Shown here piece after piece: positions 9,811-21,151 of a stretch of DNA of 32,700 nt. The DNA is from Deltaproteobacteria bacterium. Lineage in GTDB: Bacteria > Desulfobacterota > DSM-4660 > Desulfatiglandales > HGW-15. The stretch lies in assembly GCA_016930795.1 (NCBI GenBank), contig JAFGFY010000023.1:1-32700 (forward strand), read 5' to 3'. Every line of letters begins with the position of its first letter. Position 1 is the first letter of the stretch. Made by a program: the position numbers and the translations under genes. The notes beneath the pieces were generated by a model. The model was not told the origin of the DNA. It did not search any database and saw only the letters and a program-made list of their open reading frames with translations.

Positions 9811-10914
9811 ATGCCGATTTGGTCCGACAAAAGATGTGGTTGGCTTGCCCTACAGATGATTCCGGGACTGGGGAATATCGCGTGTAAAAACCTATTGAAT
9901 AAATTTGGAGATCCGGAGCGAATCTTCCAGGCGGACATCTCGGAGCTAACCGGTATTGAAGGCCTGCGAAGAGAAACTGCCGATAGGATTGTAAATAAGG
10001 AATTTCAGATTGATCCTTGGGAAGAACTCGCCAACGTGGAAAAATGCGGCGCCAAAATCGTTAGCTTTCATGACCCTTCTTATCCCGCGGCTCTCAAGGA
10101 GATTCATGACCCTCCAATACTCCTCTATGTAAAGGGAAAGGATCTTCCAAAAAATGTCACTTTCGTAGGCGTAGTGGGATCAAGGAATCCTTCTCCATAT
10201 GGCTCGAAATCTGCTCAAATGATAGGTCAAGGACTTGGAAGACGTGGCTTGGGGGTGGTCAGTGGAATGGCCAAAGGGGTTGATGCCTCAGCTCATTGGG
10301 GCTGTTTGGCCAGCCAAGGGTTCACCATCGCGGTTCTGGGAACAGGCATAGACATCGTCTATCCTGCACAAAACCGCAAACTCGCGGACAGTATCGCAAA
10401 TAAAGGCGCTCTGATCAGTGAATTTCCTGTAGGGACACCCCCTGAGCCGAAAAACTTTCCGATTCGGAACCGAGTCATCAGCGGCCTGAGTAGAGGGGTA
10501 ATAGTCGTGGAAGCAACCATGAAAAGTGGTTCCCTCATAACAGCCGCCCTGGCCCTGGAGCAGGATCGTGAGGTTTTTGCCGTGCCGGGGAGTATTCATT
10601 CTTTCAAGAGTACGGGTTGTCATTTCCTGATCAAACAGGGCGCCCGACTTATAGAAAATTCGGATGACGTCCTTGACGAATTGGGAATGAATTACGACTA
10701 CTCTCCAAAATCGGACACGTTCCAAAAGGAGGTGCTTCCTCCTATGGACGAGTCTGAAAAGGTCATCTATGATATGATTGGAGATTATCCTTTACACATC
10801 GATCAGATTACTCGGCAAGGCAACTTGGCACCAGGCAAGGCGGCAAGTATCCTCATGAGAATGGAACTAAAAGGTATGATCAGACAGCTTCCCGGGAAAG
10901 TGTTTGTTCGTTAA
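9811..10914 (+). CDS. dprA: DNA-processing protein DprA
   Basis: Rossmann-like GVVGSRNPSPYG, VVSGMAKGVDASAHWGCL, AVLGTGIDIVYPAQN, NFPIRNRVISGLS; C-terminal winged-helix-like region. Confidence 0.96.
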   Translation: MPIWSDKRCGWLALQMIPGLGNIACKNLLNKFGDPERIFQADISELTGIEGLRRETADRIVNKEFQIDPWEELANVEKCGAKIVSFHDPSYPAALKEIHDPPILLYVKGKDLPKNVTFVGVVGSRNPSPYGSKSAQMIGQGLGRRGLGVVSGMAKGVDASAHWGCLASQGFTIAVLGTGIDIVYPAQNRKLADSIANKGALISEFPVGTPPEPKNFPIRNRVISGLSRGVIVVEATMKSGSLITAALALEQDREVFAVPGSIHSFKSTGCHFLIKQGARLIENSDDVLDELGMNYDYSPKSDTFQKEVLPPMDESEKVIYDMIGDYPLHIDQITRQGNLAPGKAASILMRMELKGMIRQLPGKVFVR

Positions 10915-10950
10915 GCCCAGTCGAATCTATGTTTTTGGAACGGAATACCT

Positions 10951-13401
10951 ATGATGAAGAATTTGCTTGTCGTTGAGTCCCCCACAAAGGCCAGGACTCT
11001 TAAGAAATACTTGGGACCGGAGTTTCAGATTATGGCTTCGGTTGGCCATGTAAAGGATCTTCCTAACAACAAACTCGGGGTGGATATGAAAAATGGATTC
11101 ACCCCGGAATATGTGACTATCAAAGGGAAAGCCAAGATACTAAAAGAGATAAAGACAGCCGGAAATAAGGCCGATGCCATCTATCTGGCGCCAGACCCGG
11201 ATAGGGAGGGCGAGGCGATTGCCTGGCACATCGCTCAAGAGTTGAAGAGCGAGGGGAAAGAGATTTACAGGGTTCTGTTCAATGAATTCACGGGTAAGGC
11301 CATCAAACAGGCCATATCATCACCTCAGAGCCTCAATCAAGACAGATTTGAATCACAGCAGGCCAGGAGGATTCTGGATCGATTGGTTGGTTACCAAATA
11401 TCTCCACTTCTTTGGTCGAGAGTAAGGAGAGGACTAAGTGCCGGCCGAGTTCAATCTGTGGCTCTAAGGATTATCTGTGAACGAGAGAGAATGATTCATG
11501 CGTTTCAACCAGAAGAATACTGGTCATTGACGGCCCATCTCCGTTCTGATGACCCTCCCTCCTTTAAGGCGAGGTTCTCAAAATACGACGGCAAAAAAAC
11601 CGAGTTAAAGAATGAGGCCCAAACTCAGTCCATTGTTCATGAGTTGAAAGATGAAACCTTTACGGTCGGAAAAGTCGTCAGGAAGAAGAAGAATAAAAAT
11701 CCCCCGCCACCATTCACCACAAGCCTTCTCCAACAGGAGGCCTACAGAAAACTCCGTTTCCCTGCAAAAAAGACCATGTCCATTGCCCAAAGCCTTTATG
11801 AAGGGCTGGAACTTGGTGACAAAGGTCAAACAGGACTTATTACCTATATGAGGACGGATTCCTTCCGGCTATCAAGTGAGGCCGTTTCAGAGGCTAGGGA
11901 ATTCATCACCCGGAATTTTGGCATCGACTACCTACCGGAAAAACCCGTGACATACCGGAGTCCCAAGAGAGCTCAAGAGGCCCATGAGGCCATCAGGCCC
12001 ACATCAACCCTTCTTAAGCCTGATGATATCGCCTCATTTCTAACAGGAGAGCAGTTTGCTCTCTATTCTCTGATCTGGAAAAGATTCTTGGCTTGCCAGA
12101 TGAATCCGGCCATATTAGATCAGACACAGGCTGATATTCGTGCAGGACGTGCGACTTTCAGGGCTTCAGGCTCTGTTGTTGTCTTCAAGGGATTCACCAC
12201 CCTGTATGAGGAGACTAGTGAAGAAGAATCAGAGCAGGAAAAAAATAAAGACGCAATCCTTCCACCACTCAAAAAGGACCAGCTTCTGAGTCTCATAGAT
12301 CTGGATCCTGCCCAGCATTTTACTCAGCCCCCTCCGAGGTTTACTGAGGCCTCTTTGATTAAGGAGTTGGAAGCAAACGGCATAGGGAGACCTTCCACCT
12401 ACGCGAGCATTCTGGCCAACATTCGTGGAAGGGAGTATGTAACCATCACAAAAGGCCGTTTTAAACCAACTGAATTAGGATTTTTGGTCATAGACCTCCT
12501 GATGAAAGGTTTCCCTGATATACTGGATATTGCCTTTACGGCTCAGATGGAAAATAATCTGGACAGAGTGGAAAGCGGGGAGATCACATGGGTCAAAGTC
12601 CTTGAGGAGTTTTACCATTCATTCGAGAAAGACCTTGAAAAGGCCCAAATGGAAATGAAGGCAGAGGTGGAAACCACCCTACCCTGCCCCAAGTGCAAAA
12701 AACTCCTTACCATAAAGTCAGGGCGAAACGGACTTTTCTTGGCCTGTTCCGGTTATCCGGAATGCAGCTTTACGGCCAATTTCAGCCGAGATGAAAAAGG
12801 CACTATTGTCATGGAGGAGACCGCCGATCTTGGCAAACAGCAGGGTACGTGTGAAATATGCGGCAAGCCTATGATTGTGAAGACGGGGAAATTCGGTCCC
12901 TTCCTCGCCTGTTCCGGTTATCCCAACTGCAAAAACACTCGACCTTTCAGCAAAGAGAAGGACATAGACGCCCAAGAAGAGCACACCCAAATACCCTGTA
13001 AAAAATGTGGCGGGACAATGATTGTCAAGCGGAGCCGTAACGGCCAGAAATTCTTGGCCTGTGAAAACTTTCCTCGCTGCAAATATACCGAACCTATCAG
13101 TACAAATATCTCTTGTCCTGAGAAAGGATGTACCGGGAAGTTGGTAGAGCGGGTTTCGAAGAAGGGAAGGAAATTTTTCGCCTGTGATCAGTATCCAAAA
13201 TGTCGGTTTGCCATTTGGGACGAACCGGTCAACCAAACCTGCCCCGAATGCGGAACCAAGGTCCTTGTTGTGCAACGCTCCAAAGCCGGAGATCCAACAC
13301 TGAAGTGTCGTAAGAAGGGATGTGGCTTCAAACGGCCTTTTGAGGAAATGAAAACCTCAGACAATCCGGCTTTGAAAGAAAATGACTCTAATGGTGTTTA
13401 G
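10951..13401 (+). CDS. topA: DNA topoisomerase I (type IA) with C-terminal zinc-ribbon repeats
   Basis: LVVESPTKARTLKKYLG Toprim, PDPDREGEAIAWHI, TYMRTDSFRLS active site, GIGRPSTYASI, and several C-x2-C...C-terminal fingers. Confidence 0.97.
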   Translation: MMKNLLVVESPTKARTLKKYLGPEFQIMASVGHVKDLPNNKLGVDMKNGFTPEYVTIKGKAKILKEIKTAGNKADAIYLAPDPDREGEAIAWHIAQELKSEGKEIYRVLFNEFTGKAIKQAISSPQSLNQDRFESQQARRILDRLVGYQISPLLWSRVRRGLSAGRVQSVALRIICERERMIHAFQPEEYWSLTAHLRSDDPPSFKARFSKYDGKKTELKNEAQTQSIVHELKDETFTVGKVVRKKKNKNPPPPFTTSLLQQEAYRKLRFPAKKTMSIAQSLYEGLELGDKGQTGLITYMRTDSFRLSSEAVSEAREFITRNFGIDYLPEKPVTYRSPKRAQEAHEAIRPTSTLLKPDDIASFLTGEQFALYSLIWKRFLACQMNPAILDQTQADIRAGRATFRASGSVVVFKGFTTLYEETSEEESEQEKNKDAILPPLKKDQLLSLIDLDPAQHFTQPPPRFTEASLIKELEANGIGRPSTYASILANIRGREYVTITKGRFKPTELGFLVIDLLMKGFPDILDIAFTAQMENNLDRVESGEITWVKVLEEFYHSFEKDLEKAQMEMKAEVETTLPCPKCKKLLTIKSGRNGLFLACSGYPECSFTANFSRDEKGTIVMEETADLGKQQGTCEICGKPMIVKTGKFGPFLACSGYPNCKNTRPFSKEKDIDAQEEHTQIPCKKCGGTMIVKRSRNGQKFLACENFPRCKYTEPISTNISCPEKGCTGKLVERVSKKGRKFFACDQYPKCRFAIWDEPVNQTCPECGTKVLVVQRSKAGDPTLKCRKKGCGFKRPFEEMKTSDNPALKENDSNGV

Positions 13402-13499
13402 GCTGCTCATGAGAATTGTGTATGCCGTAAGGTGGATTGATACAGAATTGGATAAAATGGGTTGAGGTCTATTTCTTATAGGAGACTTACCGAAAATGC

Positions 13500-14393
13500 T
13501 CAGAGGGAATCGGGATCCGGATCCACATGGACAATGACTCGATCAATCCCTTCGATATCTTCACTCAGGCAACGCTCGACCTCCTTGGCAATCCTGTGGC
13601 CATCCACAACTAAGATATGACCATCAACTGTGATGTGGATTTCCATTTGGTAAAGCCCGCCGGCTGTTCGGACCCTAAGATCGTGTATATCGAGCACACC
13701 TTCTACATTTCGTGCACAATCCCTGATACTGTTCAGGGTATCGACTTTTGGAGCTGTGTCGGTGAATTCACGCAGACTGTTTCCCAAAATCCGTAGGCCG
13801 ACCCTTACAATAAAAAAGGAAACCAAACCCGCGGCAAAGGAATCGAGCATGTGCCAGGCAGGATTAATCCTTGTGCCGATTACGCCCAGCAAGACGGCCA
13901 CAGAGGATAGGGCGTCCGAACGATGATGCCATGCATTGGCGATTACTAATTGGTTCTTGATGCGACGCCCGGTGTTTACGGTGAAATGGTATAACGCCTC
14001 TTTCACAGCAATAGAGACAACGGCCCCCACCAATGCAATATTCGTGGGAAAGTACTCTTCGTGAAGGTAAATATCAAATACAGCCTTCACTCCCAAATAC
14101 AGCGCTGTAACAATCAGGGCCAGTCCCACGATGGCGGAGGCCAAGGTCTCAATGCGAGCATGTCCAAAGGGGTGTTCCTCATCGGGAGACTTTCCGCCAA
14201 TCCTGAGGCCAAAAAGAACAACAGCATCAGTCGTAAGATCCGAAACGGAATGGACCGCATCCGCGATGAGCGCCTGGCTCTTACCCATAACCCCTGCGGA
14301 AAACTTGAGGAGAATCAATAGACTATTCAGCGCGGCTCCCACCAGAGTCACCGATCTGGCCGCACTCCTTGACTCTTCTCTGAGTTCGGTCAT
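13500..14393 (-). CDS. Cation diffusion facilitator family transporter
   Basis: LIADAVHSVSDLTTDAVVLFG, HPFGHARIETL, NAWHHRSDALSS CDF motifs. Confidence 0.94.
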   Translation of the reverse strand: MTELREESRSAARSVTLVGAALNSLLILLKFSAGVMGKSQALIADAVHSVSDLTTDAVVLFGLRIGGKSPDEEHPFGHARIETLASAIVGLALIVTALYLGVKAVFDIYLHEEYFPTNIALVGAVVSIAVKEALYHFTVNTGRRIKNQLVIANAWHHRSDALSSVAVLLGVIGTRINPAWHMLDSFAAGLVSFFIVRVGLRILGNSLREFTDTAPKVDTLNSIRDCARNVEGVLDIHDLRVRTAGGLYQMEIHITVDGHILVVDGHRIAKEVERCLSEDIEGIDRVIVHVDPDPDSL

Positions 14394-14599
14394 TGATCCT
14401 CACCAAAGCAAAATCAGGGTTCACCCTATCGTTTCATAGAAAACATGACAAAAGGCTATAGAAAGCAATAATAATAAAGATCTCATCGTAATTCGAGACT
14501 AGTTCTGAAAATCGCCAAATGTGAATTCCAGGTTAACCCATTTAATTTGTCACGTTTTCAACCCATCGGGAAAGTCGAGGATACCGCATCTCCTTTGTT

Positions 14600-14640
14600 G
14601 TCAAGGGTTCGCGGTAGTTTACTACAGCTTCACCCTTGAC
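14600..14640. other. Intergenic stem-loop
   Basis: GTCAAGGGT ... ACCCTTGAC (9 bp, perfect) enclosing a second inverted repeat GTAGT-TT-ACTAC. Confidence 0.5.
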
Positions 14641-14675
14641 GCCGCGGATCTGCAGCATCCTAAACTTTTGCAACG

Positions 14676-16148
14676 TTAGGGTTCAGTTTTCAGTTGTGAA
14701 AAAACGTTCCAGGTCTGAAGAAGCTCAAGGGAATGCCGAACTTGATTGTCATCCTCAACCAACGCCCTGATTCTTTCCTTTGTCTCATCGTCTTTCTCTC
14801 CTACATTTTTTCCATGCTCCTCCATGTCTTTATTCTCGTTTTCTACTTCATCATCTGACAAAGGGGGGGTCGTCGGGATTTCCGTCTCTTTTTGTTCATC
14901 CGGCTCCAGGTGGTTTGGCAAATCCTCTTCTCTTATGATGAAACTGCCGCCCTCCTCTTCATTATCCTTCTCCGGAGGGACATAATCCAGTATGATATCA
15001 GGCGTAATCCCACTCGCCTGAATGGACCTACCGCTTGGGGTATAGTAGTTCGCTGTCGTCAAACGAATGCCTGATCCATCTGACAGGGGTAGAATAGTCT
15101 GAACAGACCCTTTTCCAAAGGTCTGAGTTCCGAGAACCAACGCCCTTTTGTTATCCTGTAGGGCTCCGGCGACAATCTCCGACGCGCTTGCGCTTCCACC
15201 ATTGACCAACACAATTATGGGATAATTCCTCAGCACATTATTCTTCTCTGCCGAGACATCCATACTCTGGGCATCGTCTCTCCCCTTTGTACTCACAATA
15301 ACCCCCGAATCGAGAAAGAGGTCAGACACGCTGATCGACTGATTCAACAATCCGCCCGGATTCCACCTGAGGTCCAGGATGAGACCCCGCAAATCTCGTC
15401 CTTCCTCAATTTCTTCTAAGGCCTTAGCTAAATCTCGGTCCGTCTCGCCCTGAAAACCTGAGATCCGGACATACGCGATATCAGGGGTAAGCAAATAGTG
15501 TCGAACACTCATAATAGGGATTTCATCTCGTGTAATGATAAATTCAAGGGGTTTACCAACTCCTTCACGCTGAACAGTCAGATTGACCGTGGTTCCTCTC
15601 GGCCCCCTTATACGACTCACCGCATCCGTTAGACTCATATTTATACTCAGTTCGCCATCAATTTTTAAGATTTGGTCTCCGGCCTTTATCCCTGCCTCGT
15701 ATGCGGGAGTCCCTTCAATCGGCGAAATCACCATGAGCATATTGTCCCTAATCGTGATCTCAATTCCAACACCGTCAAACCGACCCTTCGTATCCACCAT
15801 CAAGTCCTCATACTCTTTCTGGGTCATATAAGATGAGTGGGGGTCTAGGCTCTCAACCATCCCCTTAATGGCGCCCTGTATCAGCTCTTCAGGTTTCTTG
15901 ATGTCAACATAGTTCTCTTGAATTTCTTTGAGTGCCTCAGTGAATATCTCCAGATTTTTGTAGATATCACTGGTTTCGGCTGTCACCTCCCAATTCTTGC
16001 CATTGATAAAAAACACACCCGCTAATAAAAGACATAAGAGAACTAACAAGCCGATTACCCTGTTTTTTGATCTCATGATCCGACTCCCGCTCATTTTTTT
16101 GGGATTCTCTATGATTCTCAAAAGAGGAAAAAGGAAGAGAGCTGACAC
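14676..16148 (-). CDS. ctpA: S41 family C-terminal processing peptidase (PDZ domain)
   Basis: PDZ segment, NGGSASASEIVAGALQDNKRALVLGTQTFGKGSVQT with the S/K catalytic region. True start may be an internal Met (MSGSRIMRSKNR). Confidence 0.93.
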   Translation of the reverse strand: MSALFLFPLLRIIENPKKMSGSRIMRSKNRVIGLLVLLCLLLAGVFFINGKNWEVTAETSDIYKNLEIFTEALKEIQENYVDIKKPEELIQGAIKGMVESLDPHSSYMTQKEYEDLMVDTKGRFDGVGIEITIRDNMLMVISPIEGTPAYEAGIKAGDQILKIDGELSINMSLTDAVSRIRGPRGTTVNLTVQREGVGKPLEFIITRDEIPIMSVRHYLLTPDIAYVRISGFQGETDRDLAKALEEIEEGRDLRGLILDLRWNPGGLLNQSISVSDLFLDSGVIVSTKGRDDAQSMDVSAEKNNVLRNYPIIVLVNGGSASASEIVAGALQDNKRALVLGTQTFGKGSVQTILPLSDGSGIRLTTANYYTPSGRSIQASGITPDIILDYVPPEKDNEEEGGSFIIREEDLPNHLEPDEQKETEIPTTPPLSDDEVENENKDMEEHGKNVGEKDDETKERIRALVEDDNQVRHSLELLQTWNVFSQLKTEP

Positions 16149-16223
16149 GAATTCCTGCTGATCGAGATTATCTTGCGAAAGATCCCAGAAATATATAATT
16201 TTACTCTATTCTTCTCCAAAACG

Positions 16224-17396
16224 TCAATGAACTTTCACCCACTTCAACGGATCAAGAGGGGTTCCGGCCCTTCTTATTTCAAAATAGAGCTGCGGACTTT
16301 CAGGAGGACCGGCATCACCTAACAAGCCGATCACATCGCCTTTTTGTACCATATCTCCCTCTTTTCTATGCCTTTCAGCAAGATAGGCAGAGACTGTAAA
16401 ATACCGTGAACCGTGATTAATAATGATGGTTTCTCCATATCCCCTGAGCTGGCCCGAAAAATCGACCCTTCCGGCAAAAACGGATTTCACTTCCTCTCGC
16501 AAAGTCCCTTGAATAAACAGGCCCTTATGGGTATTCACCATGTCTACTCCCCACCAGTCCTGGTTCCTCATGATCTTTCCCTGGAATGGAAGGGGCAGTT
16601 TACCCTTCGATTCCTCAAAACCTAATGGCAACGACTTCTTCTCTTTTCGTTCTCTATCCAGGCTCAGCAAAGTCTCCCCCAGGTTTTCCGCTCCTAACTG
16701 CAGCTCTTCCACCAGGGTGTCATGGAACTTCTTTTCTTCATGAACTTTCATGAGGAGGAGCACCTTGTTGTCGAGTTCTCGTTTTACAGCCGAGACCCGA
16801 GCACTTTCTGTTTTCTTCATCTCCTCAATGACGTTCAACTTTTCTCTGACGAGAATGATCTCTTCATTGATCTCTTGCTGAAGCTTTCCCGATTCTGCCA
16901 ACAGGCGCTGATCTTCGGCCATGATGACTTGCAGGTACTTCATCCTCTTTCTCAACTGATCCATATTGCTCGATGAAACGAAGAGATGCACATACCCCCT
17001 TCTTGCATATTTGTAGAAAGCCACCAGTCTCTCGGCAAGCTTTTCCCGAACACCACTTGCGACTTCCTCCAGATGCCCCAGCTTCATTTCTTGGCTTTTC
17101 AGTTCATTTCGGTTCAAACGCAATGCTTCTTTCACTTTCTCCACGGATTTCCTTTTTTCCGCAATTCTCTTCTCGATTTCTGCGAGCTGTCCCAAGAGAT
17201 CCCGCTCCTTAATCTCCAGCTCCATGGACTGTTCCTTTTCCCGTGAAAGATCTGTTTCTATCTGCTCAATCTGTTTCTTCTTCGTATCAGAATCATATGA
17301 TGAAGCGGCCGGTGGAAATGGTAGGATAAGAGAAAACAGGAAAGCAAAAAAAACGTGAAGACTATGAGCACGAAAGATTTTTGGACGTTCGAACAT
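16224..17396 (-). CDS. EnvC-like murein hydrolase activator (coiled coil plus degenerate LytM/M23 domain)
   Basis: Signal peptide, long coiled coil, C-terminal M23-like fold with GYGETIIINHG...VQKGDVIGLLGDAG....PQLYFEIRRAGTPLDPLKWV. Confidence 0.88.
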   Translation of the reverse strand: MFERPKIFRAHSLHVFFAFLFSLILPFPPAASSYDSDTKKKQIEQIETDLSREKEQSMELEIKERDLLGQLAEIEKRIAEKRKSVEKVKEALRLNRNELKSQEMKLGHLEEVASGVREKLAERLVAFYKYARRGYVHLFVSSSNMDQLRKRMKYLQVIMAEDQRLLAESGKLQQEINEEIILVREKLNVIEEMKKTESARVSAVKRELDNKVLLLMKVHEEKKFHDTLVEELQLGAENLGETLLSLDRERKEKKSLPLGFEESKGKLPLPFQGKIMRNQDWWGVDMVNTHKGLFIQGTLREEVKSVFAGRVDFSGQLRGYGETIIINHGSRYFTVSAYLAERHRKEGDMVQKGDVIGLLGDAGPPESPQLYFEIRRAGTPLDPLKWVKVH

Positions 17397-17419
17397 ATCG
17401 CTAAAGCGAATCCTCGTTC

Positions 17420-18313
17420 CTACGCATCAAAAAACCGACCTACAGCGATAAAGCTCCCGATTAATCCCAAAATCAAACCTAGTAGGATGATAAAAGCCAG
17501 ATGCGCCATGGGTAAAAAGACTATCTCAAGCACGGGGAGACCAATAATATGAACTTTGTCCATAGAAAACAGCAAAAAGAGCAGAGAAATTGTAGATAAG
17601 GCAATAACTCCACCCACCAAACCCTGAATAGCCCCTTCGATGAGAAACGGCATCTTCACAAACCAGTCGGTGGCCCCTACGAGCTTAAGGATCTCCACTT
17701 CATCCCTGCGAGAATATATGGTTAACTTGATCGTATTTGTGGTTATGAACAAGACAGCCAAGCAGAGGAAACCTGCAATGATAAAGCCTGCGACTTTCAA
17801 CACATAGACCAGACCTTCAAGCCGATCCAGCCACTCTTCACTATACTGGACTTCCTGAACACCTTCGATCTTCTCAATTTCTTCCTTCATTCCCTGTGGA
17901 TCTAGCTGACGGATGTTCACATCCTTGAATATAATCTCGAAGGAGGCCGGCAAAGGGTTCTCCTTGAGCCCCTCCAATAAACCGGAATGAACACCAAGCC
18001 CATCTATCAGGTCTTCCATGGCCCTGTCTTTGGAAATATATTCCTTCAATTCAGCGCTTGGTAGATTTTTCAAAAGGGATTCTATCCTCGCCTTCGTCTT
18101 CTGATCTATTTCGTCCTGAAGGTAGACCGACATGGACAAAGATTGCCCCCACTCTAACATCCAGTGATTGAGATTATAGAACAGAAGAATAAATGAACCG
18201 AAAAGGATCAAAGAGCTTGCTATGGTGCCGATACTGATGGCGTGGACAAGCCGGTTACCAAAGATATTGATAAATGCGTGTTTCGAATAATAGGCCCAGT
18301 TTCGCAAGCCCAT
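17420..18313 (-). CDS. ftsX: Cell-division ABC transporter permease FtsX
   Basis: Four-TM permease adjacent to ftsE; MSVYLQDEID and KLVGATDWFVKMPFLIEGAIQGLVGG motifs. Confidence 0.93.
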   Translation of the reverse strand: MGLRNWAYYSKHAFINIFGNRLVHAISIGTIASSLILFGSFILLFYNLNHWMLEWGQSLSMSVYLQDEIDQKTKARIESLLKNLPSAELKEYISKDRAMEDLIDGLGVHSGLLEGLKENPLPASFEIIFKDVNIRQLDPQGMKEEIEKIEGVQEVQYSEEWLDRLEGLVYVLKVAGFIIAGFLCLAVLFITTNTIKLTIYSRRDEVEILKLVGATDWFVKMPFLIEGAIQGLVGGVIALSTISLLFLLFSMDKVHIIGLPVLEIVFLPMAHLAFIILLGLILGLIGSFIAVGRFFDA

Positions 18314-18317
18314 ACTG

Positions 18318-18974
<657 letters not shown>

Positions 18975-19155
18975 GATGTTTTCCAATGAAAAGGGCCCGA
19001 CATTTGATGAGCCCGTCCACACTTCGAAGACACCCTTTCACGGTTTCATCGATCTCAGTATTCGCCGATGGCTTCCAATAGGCGTGCCTTTGCCTATTGA
19101 TGTTCATGGAAAGCCTTGAGCTATTCATTAGAATAGAGGTCTCGAGATGTCAATG

Positions 19156-19485
19156 CTAATAAAGTGTTTTTGGGTCCGTCTTGAGCTCTGTCATCTCCTT
19201 TTCCAGCCTTGACTTCTCCTCAAGATACTCACCTTTGTCCAGGAAGATCTCAGACTGTCTTTTCTTCCGTTTTTTAACACGCGCCTTGATCTCTCTCATG
19301 TCGTTGAGGACCACCAACTCCTCATCCGAGGGGAGTTTAGTCCCTCTAATGTATTCGTTGTTGTGGATGGCACATACGGTCCTTTCTTCTATGTGCTCAT
19401 TATTTCGGATGATCCCTCCTGTTGGCAGAATATAGTAGGCTCGCTCATTTTGTCGGTATGCATTAAAAAAATGATGTGACAACAT
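19156..19485 (-). CDS. Hypothetical protein with charged coiled-coil C-terminus
   Basis: 109 aa ORF with protein-like composition and no competing ORF; family not recognised. Confidence 0.5.
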   Translation of the reverse strand: MLSHHFFNAYRQNERAYYILPTGGIIRNNEHIEERTVCAIHNNEYIRGTKLPSDEELVVLNDMREIKARVKKRKKRQSEIFLDKGEYLEEKSRLEKEMTELKTDPKTLY

Positions 19486-19597
19486 GTTGACAACCTAATC
19501 ATCGAACTATACTCTGACAATATATATTAAACCCTGTTTACCATGGGATGACCTGCCATCCCTAAAAGGCTGAAGAGGAGATGAGAATCATTAGACC

Positions 19598-20041
19598 ATG
19601 AGACTATCAACCCGAGGCCGCTATGGCACACGGCTTATGCTTGAACTCGCCAAGAACTATGGTGAAGGACCCAAGAGCGTATCCGATATCTCAAAGAATC
19701 TGAATATTCCTGTCAAATACCTGGAACAACTGATTATTCCCTTAAAGAAGGCCGCGCTTATCAGCAGTGTCAGAGGCCCGAAAGGCGGGCACATGCTTTC
19801 CCGCCCTGCTGAGGAAATCAGCCTATGGCATATTCTCACGCTCTTGGAAACCAAATTCTCCTTTGTTGATTGTCTGACGGATGACGGAGTCTGTGAAAGG
19901 ATCGCGACTTGCCCTATACGTCCGTTTTGGAACGAGGCCTTGAGGGGTATGCGGAAACTCTTCAGGGAAACCAGCCTGCTGGATGTCCTCATTTCTTCTA
20001 GAGGCTCTCAAAGGCCTGCCGCCCAAAATCCCGCGGACTAA
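19598..20041 (+). CDS. Rrf2 family transcriptional regulator
   Basis: MRLSTRGRYGTRLMLELAKNYGEG...ISKNLNIPVKYLEQLIIPLKKAALISSVRGPKGG; three Cys in the cluster-binding region (C-x7-C-x5-C-like). Confidence 0.94.
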   Translation: MRLSTRGRYGTRLMLELAKNYGEGPKSVSDISKNLNIPVKYLEQLIIPLKKAALISSVRGPKGGHMLSRPAEEISLWHILTLLETKFSFVDCLTDDGVCERIATCPIRPFWNEALRGMRKLFRETSLLDVLISSRGSQRPAAQNPAD

Positions 20042-20052
20042 TCAGGACCTGA

Positions 20053-21000
20053 ATGCATCTGCCCCATTTGAAGGAGGCTCTTGTGAAACCGATGGGATCC
20101 ATTGATTTTGACCTGCGCCAGCTGGAAATCTTCCGTAATGTCGTGGAGCTGGGAAGTTTTTCAAAGGCTGCAAATGCGGCTTTTCTGGCACAAGCCTCGG
20201 TCAGTGAGAGGATTTCGAAACTGGAAAGTATCATTGGAGCCAAACTCCTGGATCGCCTGGGCAGGCGGGTCGTTCCTACAAAGGCAGGAGAACTCCTTTA
20301 CAAACATGCCGTCTCCCTCCTGAGTATGAAAGAAAAGGTTTGCCAGGAAATGGAAGACTTTCTTGGCATCAGACGGGGCACGATTCATATGGGTGCCAGT
20401 ACCATCCCAGGCGAATTTATCCTACCTAAAATCATTGGAAGGTTCAATGAAGAATACCCCTCCGTCTCCGTAATCTTGGCCATTTCTGATACGAGCGATA
20501 TAGAAACCCGTGTCCTTGAGGGGAACCTTGAGTTGGGGGTAGTTGGATCAAAGAGTAGTTATAATACGCTGATATACCAAGAACTTTGGAAAGATGAACT
20601 TGTCCTGGCCACTCCTGCTCAGCACCGATGGGCTGGAAAAAAGGAGGTCTCTATCGCGGCTATTTCCGAAGAACCCTTCATATTGAGGGAAACGGGTTCA
20701 GGGACCTTAAGACACATAGAGCATTACCTCGGGAGTCTCCAATCAAGAACCAGCCAATCCCTACAAGTCGTGGCACGATTTGGTTCATCCACGGCCATCA
20801 AAGAGGGAATAAAGGCCGGACTGGGAATATCTATCCTGTCATCCAGGGCCATCGATGCCGAGGTCAAAACCGGGGTACTGAAATCATTTAGAGTGAAGGG
20901 CCTTTCCATGGTCCGAAGCTTCTATTTGGTCAAAGACAAAAGAAGAACACCCTCTCCTCTTTGCCAGGTTATGCTTGATTTTCTTTTATCCTCAACCTAA
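20053..21000 (+). CDS. LysR family transcriptional regulator, probably selenium metabolism-associated
   Basis: N-terminal LysR HTH LRQLEIFRNVVELGSFSKAANAAFLAQASVSERISKLESIIGAKLLDRLGRRV; directly precedes selD. The true start may be the internal MGSIDFDLRQL. Confidence 0.92.
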   Translation: MHLPHLKEALVKPMGSIDFDLRQLEIFRNVVELGSFSKAANAAFLAQASVSERISKLESIIGAKLLDRLGRRVVPTKAGELLYKHAVSLLSMKEKVCQEMEDFLGIRRGTIHMGASTIPGEFILPKIIGRFNEEYPSVSVILAISDTSDIETRVLEGNLELGVVGSKSSYNTLIYQELWKDELVLATPAQHRWAGKKEVSIAAISEEPFILRETGSGTLRHIEHYLGSLQSRTSQSLQVVARFGSSTAIKEGIKAGLGISILSSRAIDAEVKTGVLKSFRVKGLSMVRSFYLVKDKRRTPSPLCQVMLDFLLSST

Positions 21001-21151
21001 TTCTTAATAGACTACCAAATCGCCTTGGGCTCATGTTTGATAATCGGTTTTTCCTAACGAAAGCGGTTTATATATAGGTTTTTCCTGTTTGACAAATCGG
21101 ATAATCTCCCATAGCTTATAGATCTGTAACACATCGTTTAATAGAGGGATT

